Below are positions 7,007 through 10,945 of a stretch of DNA of 10,945 nt, piece by piece (position 1 is the first letter of the stretch; each line of letters opens with the position of its first letter). The position numbers were made by a program, and so were the translations under genes. Origin of the DNA: an uncultured Eubacteriales bacterium (GTDB lineage: Bacteria > Bacillota > Clostridia > Oscillospirales > Acutalibacteraceae); the NCBI GenBank assembly GCA_900313125.1, contig OMPZ01000044.1:1-10945 (forward strand), written 5' to 3'. The notes beneath the pieces are model-generated. The model saw only the letters and a program-made list of their open reading frames with translations, was not told the DNA's origin and ran no database searches.

Positions 7007-7067
7007 CAAAGCGTTTTTCGCGTTAAAGGCTGTACATTTCCATTATAAAAAAAGAGTATAATATTAT

Positions 7068-7095
7068 ATTATAAGCGATTTTTCGCAAAAATCAA
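7068..7095 (-). promoter_or_regulatory. Probable rel operon promoter
   Basis: On the minus strand, TTGATT (7095-7090) and a perfect TATAAT (7073-7068) are separated by 16 nt, a good sigma-A match. Transcription would start near 7061, giving a leader of about 280 nt before rel, of which 176 nt are the inserted element and its duplicated CAAA. Other TATAAT-like words occur at 7042-7062 on both strands because the region is very AT-rich, but they lack a -35 at good spacing. Confidence 0.55.
7077..7093. promoter_or_regulatory. 17-bp palindrome inside the rel promoter
   Basis: GATTTTT-CGC-AAAAATC is a perfect 7-bp dyad around three bases. It covers most of the spacer and part of the -35 box of the predicted rel promoter. 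A bound protein would block polymerase, so a repressor operator is the natural reading. A chance A/T-tract palindrome is possible. Confidence 0.35.
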
Positions 7096-7182
7096 CAGCT
7101 TTTCTCGAAAAATAACAAGATTTTTTTTAATTTATTATTGATTTAAATGCAGATTAGACAAGATAATAATAATGTGTACCGG

Positions 7183-7223
7183 TCTCCTGTCGTTATTCGC
7201 AACGAGGGAGATAAAAATTTTTT
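7183..7223 (+). terminator. Terminator-like hairpin upstream of the cdaA promoter
   Basis: TCTCCTGTCGTT (7183-7194) pairs with AACGAGGGAGA (7201-7211): 11 pairs, one bulged G (7189), loop ATTCGC. After TAAAAA comes a run of six T (7218-7223). That is an intrinsic-terminator layout on the plus strand, yet no plus-strand gene lies upstream; it would stop read-through toward cdaA. The stretch to its left (7096-7182) is AT-rich and shows nothing else I can name. Confidence 0.42.
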
Positions 7224-7244
7224 GTGCATTCTTCTTAAAATAGG

Positions 7245-7272
7245 TTGCATATATCGAAATTTGTGATAAAAT
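7245..7272 (+). promoter_or_regulatory. Probable cdaA-cdaR promoter
   Basis: TTGCAT (7245-7250) and TAAAAT (7267-7272) are spaced by 16 nt, a reasonable sigma-A promoter. Transcription would start near 7279, about 79 nt before the cdaA ATG at 7358. No riboswitch-like fold is obvious in that short leader. Confidence 0.55.
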
Positions 7273-7357
7273 ATTAGTAGTGTTCTTTTCTACAGGCATT
7301 GGCAGAAAGACACCCGACATAACATCTAAAATATCTCGATCAAGGGAATTATATACT

Positions 7358-8248
7358 ATGGGAATAATAAATCAATGGATAGAAGGCTTTTTCGCGGTAA
7401 TGCGTACCTTCCGCGTTAAAGACGCGATCGACATTTTTGCGATCGGGCTCATACTGTTTTACATTACAAAGCTCGTACGCGAGACGCGCGCCGTGCAGCT
7501 CGTTAAGGGTATTTTCATGCTGCTGGTGCTTTACGGCGCGGCGGTGCTTTTCAACTTCACGATGATGACCGCGCTGCTCAACCGATTCTTCGAGTTTGCG
7601 GTGATCGTGCTGTTCATTGTGTTCCAGCCGGAGATCAGAAAGTTCCTCGAGCAGATCGGACGCAGCAATTACACCTACAAACGGGTCAAGAGCTTCCTGC
7701 TCGGAAATGCAGCCGACGAGAATATGCCGCAGATCAGCCAGTATCTTTCGATCTACGTTGAATCAATAATGCGGCTGCACGAGACGAAAACGGGCGCGCT
7801 CATCGTTTTTGAGCGGCGGACAAGGCTCGGCGATATCGCCGACACCGGCACGATCATCAACGCTACGCCCTCGATCATGATGATCGGGAACGTATTCTTC
7901 AACAAAGCGCCCCTCCATGACGGCGCGATGATAGTGCGCGACGGAAAGGTGTACGCCGCAGGCTGCATCCTCCCCCTGACGCACCACAACAAAAACGTTG
8001 ACGACAATCTCGGAACGCGTCACCGCGCCGCTATCGGCGTGAGCGAGGTATCGGACGCCGTGGTCGTTGTTGTTTCCGAGGAGACGGGCGCCGTGTCGAT
8101 AGCTCTCAACGGCAAGATCAGGCGCGACTACAACCGACAGACGCTTACCGAAGCGCTCAACGATCTGCTTGTGCTCAGCGAAAGCGAGCCTGCCGAGAAG
8201 TTCTCATTACGCAAAGGAAAAAAGGAGAAAAAGAAGAGTGAGCAGTAA
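7358..8248 (+). CDS. cdaA: Membrane diadenylate cyclase CdaA
   Basis: This 296-residue enzyme condenses two ATP into cyclic di-AMP, the messenger that controls potassium and osmolyte balance and cell-wall stability in Gram-positives. Three hydrophobic helices (about 22-39, 50-66, 76-90) anchor it in the membrane. The DAC (DisA_N) catalytic domain follows, with the diagnostic DGA (188-190, within LHDGAMIV) and RHR (221-223, within GTRHRAAIG), both intact. The C-terminus from about 283 is a lysine-rich tail (KGKKEKKK). B. subtilis CdaA is about 273 residues, so length fits. The start is ATG 7358, preceded by AAGGGA (7342-7347). A GTG at 7280 in the same frame would add a polar leader ahead of the usual N-terminus and sits at the predicted transcription start, so I rejected it. 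The next gene, cdaR, starts inside its last codons, and the two proteins are known partners. Confidence 0.95.
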   Translation: MGIINQWIEGFFAVMRTFRVKDAIDIFAIGLILFYITKLVRETRAVQLVKGIFMLLVLYGAAVLFNFTMMTALLNRFFEFAVIVLFIVFQPEIRKFLEQIGRSNYTYKRVKSFLLGNAADENMPQISQYLSIYVESIMRLHETKTGALIVFERRTRLGDIADTGTIINATPSIMMIGNVFFNKAPLHDGAMIVRDGKVYAAGCILPLTHHNKNVDDNLGTRHRAAIGVSEVSDAVVVVVSEETGAVSIALNGKIRRDYNRQTLTEALNDLLVLSESEPAEKFSLRKGKKEKKKSEQ

Positions 8249-9608
8249 GGAAAGATCCGAAAAGAAAGCTGCTCAGGCAAAGCCGGAAAAGAAGAAAACA
8301 CGGTTTTCGCTTGAGTCTCTGCTTTCCAACGATAAAATAATGCTTGCGCTCTCGTTTGTGGCAGCGTTTTTTCTCTGGACTATGATGTCGATGAACAGCG
8401 GAGAAACGGTCAACTACCCCGTGACGGAGATACCCGTTACGATGGAGCTTTCGGAGGACGCAAAGGCAAACGACCTTTCGGTCGTAACTATCGACGGTAT
8501 GCCTGTTGACGATTTTTCGGCGACGGTGCGCGTTAAGGGCAACAGCGTTACGGTCGGATCGCTCAAATCGGGCGACATTCAGGTATACGGTCTGAATCTC
8601 GGCAACATAGTAACATCGGGTACCTACAACGTCACGCTCATGGCACGTCAGCTCGGCGTCAAGAACAATTACGATATCGTTTCCGTATCCCCCTCCGAGG
8701 TAAAGGTCATAGTAGACAGAAACATCACGACAGAGCTTCCGATAGAGTCGCAGATAAACGCGACCTCCCCCGTGGAGTATTACATCGGCGCGGCTTCGCT
8801 TTCACAGCAGACCGTGACAATAGGCGGACCCGAACAGGTAGTTTCAAAGGCTGTTAAAGCGATGGTAGAGAGCGACGTTGATAAGAAGCTCACAGAGACT
8901 ACGACGCTGAGCAACCTCGAGGTCAAGCTGCTCGACGCCGACGGCAACGAAATAGACGACGACTCCATCACGATGTCGCCCGCCGAGGTGGACGCTACTA
9001 TCCCGGTACTCGTCAAGAAAACCGTTCCGCTGACGCTCGACTACATCAACGCACCGGAGGACTTTGACGGCGGTTCGCTCATCAGCATAGACCCTGCCGA
9101 AATAGAGATCGCCGCGGCAGCCGACACGATAGATTCCGTAAACTCTATCTCCGCCGGAACGATCGACTTCAACACGATCTCTTGGGGCATGAGCTCGATG
9201 TCGAGCAATATCGTGATGCCCGAGGGCGTGAGAAATCTCAACAATATAGAGAACGCAACGATCAGCTTTGACTTTACCGACTATTTCCCGAAATCGTTCG
9301 TGGTGACGCAGTTTAAATTTACAAATGTTCCCGACGGTCTCGCTGCGGAATACTCGCAGTATACGAGCCTTATAGTTCGCGTGATCGGTCTGAAGTCAGA
9401 GATGGCTCAGCTCACAACGGCTGACATCGAAGCGTCGATCGACCTCAGCTCGGCGAAAACGGGAACGGCAGTCGTAATGCCCGTAAACGTGAAGGTGAAG
9501 AACACGACCTCCTGCTGGGTATACGGCACCTATTCGACTAACATCACGGTGAAGAGCGAGGGCGAGGTAACAAGCTCCTCAGCCGCCGCATCGACCGGCA
9601 GTCAATAA
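8238..9608 (+). CDS. cdaR: CdaR/YbbR-domain protein, partner of CdaA
   Basis: This 456-residue membrane-anchored protein has a charged cytoplasmic start rich in K and E (1-30), one transmembrane helix (about 34-52, MLALSFVAAFFLWTMM), and a long extracytoplasmic part built of YbbR repeats, beta-rich segments of about 80-90 residues. Repeat boundaries are visible as recurring SPAEV/DPAEI-type ends near SPSEVKVIVD, SPAEVDATIP and DPAEIEIAAA. The C-terminus is a Ser/Ala-rich tail. In B. subtilis and relatives, CdaR binds CdaA and modulates its cyclase activity. The start is GTG 8238, chosen because AGGAG (8223-8227) lies 10 nt upstream; the open frame to the left lies within cdaA. It overlaps cdaA by 11 bp, which implies coupled translation. 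In many Firmicutes glmM follows this pair; here recJ does. Confidence 0.92.
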   Translation: MSSKERSEKKAAQAKPEKKKTRFSLESLLSNDKIMLALSFVAAFFLWTMMSMNSGETVNYPVTEIPVTMELSEDAKANDLSVVTIDGMPVDDFSATVRVKGNSVTVGSLKSGDIQVYGLNLGNIVTSGTYNVTLMARQLGVKNNYDIVSVSPSEVKVIVDRNITTELPIESQINATSPVEYYIGAASLSQQTVTIGGPEQVVSKAVKAMVESDVDKKLTETTTLSNLEVKLLDADGNEIDDDSITMSPAEVDATIPVLVKKTVPLTLDYINAPEDFDGGSLISIDPAEIEIAAAADTIDSVNSISAGTIDFNTISWGMSSMSSNIVMPEGVRNLNNIENATISFDFTDYFPKSFVVTQFKFTNVPDGLAAEYSQYTSLIVRVIGLKSEMAQLTTADIEASIDLSSAKTGTAVVMPVNVKVKNTTSCWVYGTYSTNITVKSEGEVTSSSAAASTGSQ

Positions 9609-9621
9609 AAAACGATAAAAC

Positions 9622-9646
9622 GAACTCCTCTTTTTCGGAGGAGTTC
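9622..9646. terminator. Hairpin between cdaR and recJ
   Basis: GAACTCCTC (9622-9630) and GAGGAGTTC (9638-9646) form a perfect 9-bp stem with loop TTTTTCG, 13 nt after the cdaR stop codon. On the plus strand it is followed by ATTACATATA, a poor U-tract. On the minus strand it is followed by GTTTTATCGTTTTTT, a better terminator. It may work in both directions: ending cdaR mRNA and blocking antisense transcripts. The rest of the gap (9647-9712) is AT-rich, with a tandem ATTCATA (9656-9669) and a weak TTCATT/CATAAT promoter-like pair (9644-9671). Confidence 0.5.
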
Positions 9647-9712
9647 ATTACATATATTCATAATTCATAATGCACCATAAATGTAGAACAGCGTTCAGTA
9701 AGGAAACATATC

Positions 9713-10945
9713 ATGAAAAAATGGATAACCGCTCCGGGCGATAAAAGCCGCGCCCCGGAGCTTGCAAAGCGGCTCGGTATCCCGGTGATAACGGCTGCGA
9801 TGCTGCTTGTAAAGGGCTTTGCAAACGACGGCGAAATGCTTCGCTTTCTCTCGGACGAAAGCGAGCTGTCCGACCCGTTCCTCATACTCGATATGGACAA
9901 GGCGGTGCAGCGCATAGAGCTTGCGATCGAGAAGGGCGAAAAGATCTGCGTCTACGGCGATTACGACGCCGACGGCGTTACGTCTACTTCGATAATGTAT
10001 TTGTACCTGCGCAGTATCTGGTGCGACGTCGTCTACTATATCCCCGACCGTGAAAAAGAGGGCTACGGCATGAACAACGCTGCCGTGGAAAAGCTGCACG
10101 AAGAGGGCGTGACGCTCATTATCACGGTAGACAACGGCATTTCTGCCTTCGAGCAGGTGCGCCTTGCAAATTCTCTCGGCATCGACACTATCGTCACCGA
10201 CCACCACGAGCCGCCCGAAAGGCTGCCCGAAGCGATAGCGATACTCGACCCTCACCGAGACGGCGACGAAAGCCCGTTCAAGTTTTTCTCGGGCGTAGGC
10301 GTTGCCTTCAAGCTGATAATGGCTCTCGAAAGACAAAACCTCGACCTTGAAGATCTTTTCGACCGATACGCCGATATCTGCGCGATAGGAACGGTCGCCG
10401 ACGTTGTGAGCCTGACGGGTGAAAACAGAGTGCTCGTCCGCGAAGGACTCAAGCGGATAAACGCGGGCGCAAACCTCGGCATACAGACGCTTCGCCGTCT
10501 GTCGGGGATCGACGGGCGCGACGTTACCTCGGGCGATATCGGGTTCATCATCGCGCCGCGCATAAATGCAGGCGGAAGGATAAACCGCTCACAAAAGGCT
10601 GTCGAGCTGTTTATCACAGACGATGAAGAACGCGCACAAGAGCTTGCGTCGGAGCTTTGCAAAAACAACGACGAGCGCAAGCAGATCGAAAAGGAGATCA
10701 TAGAAGCGTCGCTGTCAAAGCTTGCAAATGACGAAAGCATCAGCAGCAGAAAGGTCATCGTCGTTGCCGGCGAGGGCTGGCGGCAGGGCGTTATCGGGCT
10801 TGCCGCTGCGAGGATAAAGGAGGTATACGGAAAGCCGACTATCGTCATCAGCTATGAGGGTGACAGCGCAAAGGGCTCCGCCCGCAGCGTCGAGGGCTTT
10901 TCTATGATAGCGGGCATAACGTACTGTCAGTCACTTCTGACGATC
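9713..10945 (+). CDS. recJ: Single-strand-specific 5'-3' exonuclease RecJ, 5' part
   Basis: The first 411 codons of a DHH-family nuclease are present; the gene continues past the right edge. RecJ degrades single-stranded DNA 5' to 3' in recombination and mismatch/base-excision repair. Visible DHH motifs: YGDYDADGVTST (81-92), VDNGI (139-143), VTDHHEPP (161-168) and CAIGTVADVV (223-232), which together hold the Mn-binding aspartates and histidines. PRINAGGRIN (282-291) and the DHHA1 part with GWRQGVIG (355-362) and GSARS (388-392) follow. All expected residues are intact up to the edge; bacterial RecJ proteins are usually about 560 residues or longer, so roughly a third is missing. The start is ATG 9713, with AAGGA (9700-9704) 8 nt upstream. 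It lies 104 nt after cdaR, behind a hairpin, and may have its own promoter. Confidence 0.94.
   Translation, partial: MKKWITAPGDKSRAPELAKRLGIPVITAAMLLVKGFANDGEMLRFLSDESELSDPFLILDMDKAVQRIELAIEKGEKICVYGDYDADGVTSTSIMYLYLRSIWCDVVYYIPDREKEGYGMNNAAVEKLHEEGVTLIITVDNGISAFEQVRLANSLGIDTIVTDHHEPPERLPEAIAILDPHRDGDESPFKFFSGVGVAFKLIMALERQNLDLEDLFDRYADICAIGTVADVVSLTGENRVLVREGLKRINAGANLGIQTLRRLSGIDGRDVTSGDIGFIIAPRINAGGRINRSQKAVELFITDDEERAQELASELCKNNDERKQIEKEIIEASLSKLANDESISSRKVIVVAGEGWRQGVIGLAAARIKEVYGKPTIVISYEGDSAKGSARSVEGFSMIAGITYCQSLLTI

Noticed and set aside
6989..7010. GGCAACACCGCAC on the minus strand resembles the T-box motif (GGNACCGCG) and would suit a rel leader
   Set aside because: It is one of the terminal inverted repeats, does not match the T-box core, and no specifier stem or terminator/antiterminator pair is seen.
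6943..7026. 27-codon plus-strand reading frame (starts MTEKDQ) inside and beyond the inserted element
   Set aside because: It has no well-placed ribosome site, crosses the element boundary, and the sequence is explained by the hairpin arm.
7135..7320. 61-codon minus-strand frame between rel and cdaA
   Set aside because: It crosses the cdaA promoter and the hairpin, has no ribosome site and no family resemblance.
7280..7357. GTG start adding 26 residues to CdaA
   Set aside because: It lies at the predicted transcription start, and the added residues precede the usual CdaA N-terminus.

Overview
The window looks like the chromosome of an anaerobic Gram-positive Clostridia, probably of the Ruminococcaceae/Oscillospirales type. 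This is inferred from the gene set (HemZ, bifunctional Rel, CdaA/CdaR, RecJ), from the gene order rel-dtd-MBL hydrolase-hemZ that is familiar in Clostridia, from AGGAG-type ribosome sites and TATAAT-type promoters, and from AT-rich intergenic DNA next to GC-balanced genes. No rRNA, tRNA, CRISPR array, phage gene or transposase gene was seen.

Layout. Minus strand, positions 1 to 6781. The 5' end of a SpoVB/MurJ-like flippase gene runs off the left edge (1-185). It is followed by a spacer with two hairpins, then a small zinc-ribbon protein gene (354-863) with its own promoter. Next comes a tight five-gene block, read right to left: rel (4559-6781), dtd (4088-4537), a glyoxalase II-like metallo-beta-lactamase hydrolase (3424-4071), hemZ (1961-3418) and a short nucleoside kinase (1006-1977). 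Gaps within the block are 21 nt or less, or the genes overlap, so it is probably one transcript from a promoter near 7068-7095. Plus strand, 7358 to the right edge: cdaA (7358-8248), overlapping cdaR/ybbR (8238-9608), then recJ (from 9713, cut by the right edge).

Two nucleotide second-messenger systems are back to back. Rel makes and degrades (p)ppGpp, and CdaA makes c-di-AMP with CdaR as its membrane partner. They are transcribed divergently from a 576-nt intergenic region (6782-7357), the most informative non-coding part of the window.

The best candidate for something undescribed lies in that region: a 172-bp element at 6835-7006 between the rel promoter and the rel start codon. It has 18-bp terminal inverted repeats (16 of 18 identical) and is flanked by a 4-bp direct repeat CAAA. 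Almost its whole length folds into one long imperfect hairpin with apical loop TGAC at 6914-6917. About nine stem positions are G-U pairs only when read as plus-strand RNA, so the fold is clearly better on the strand opposite to rel. It looks like a MITE-type insertion or a mobile structured RNA now forming most of the rel 5' leader. Other points of interest are mutually exclusive hairpins at 240-279, palindromes at the rel and zinc-ribbon promoters, a terminator-like hairpin upstream of the cdaA promoter, and a nucleoside kinase lacking the N-terminal half of its longer relatives.
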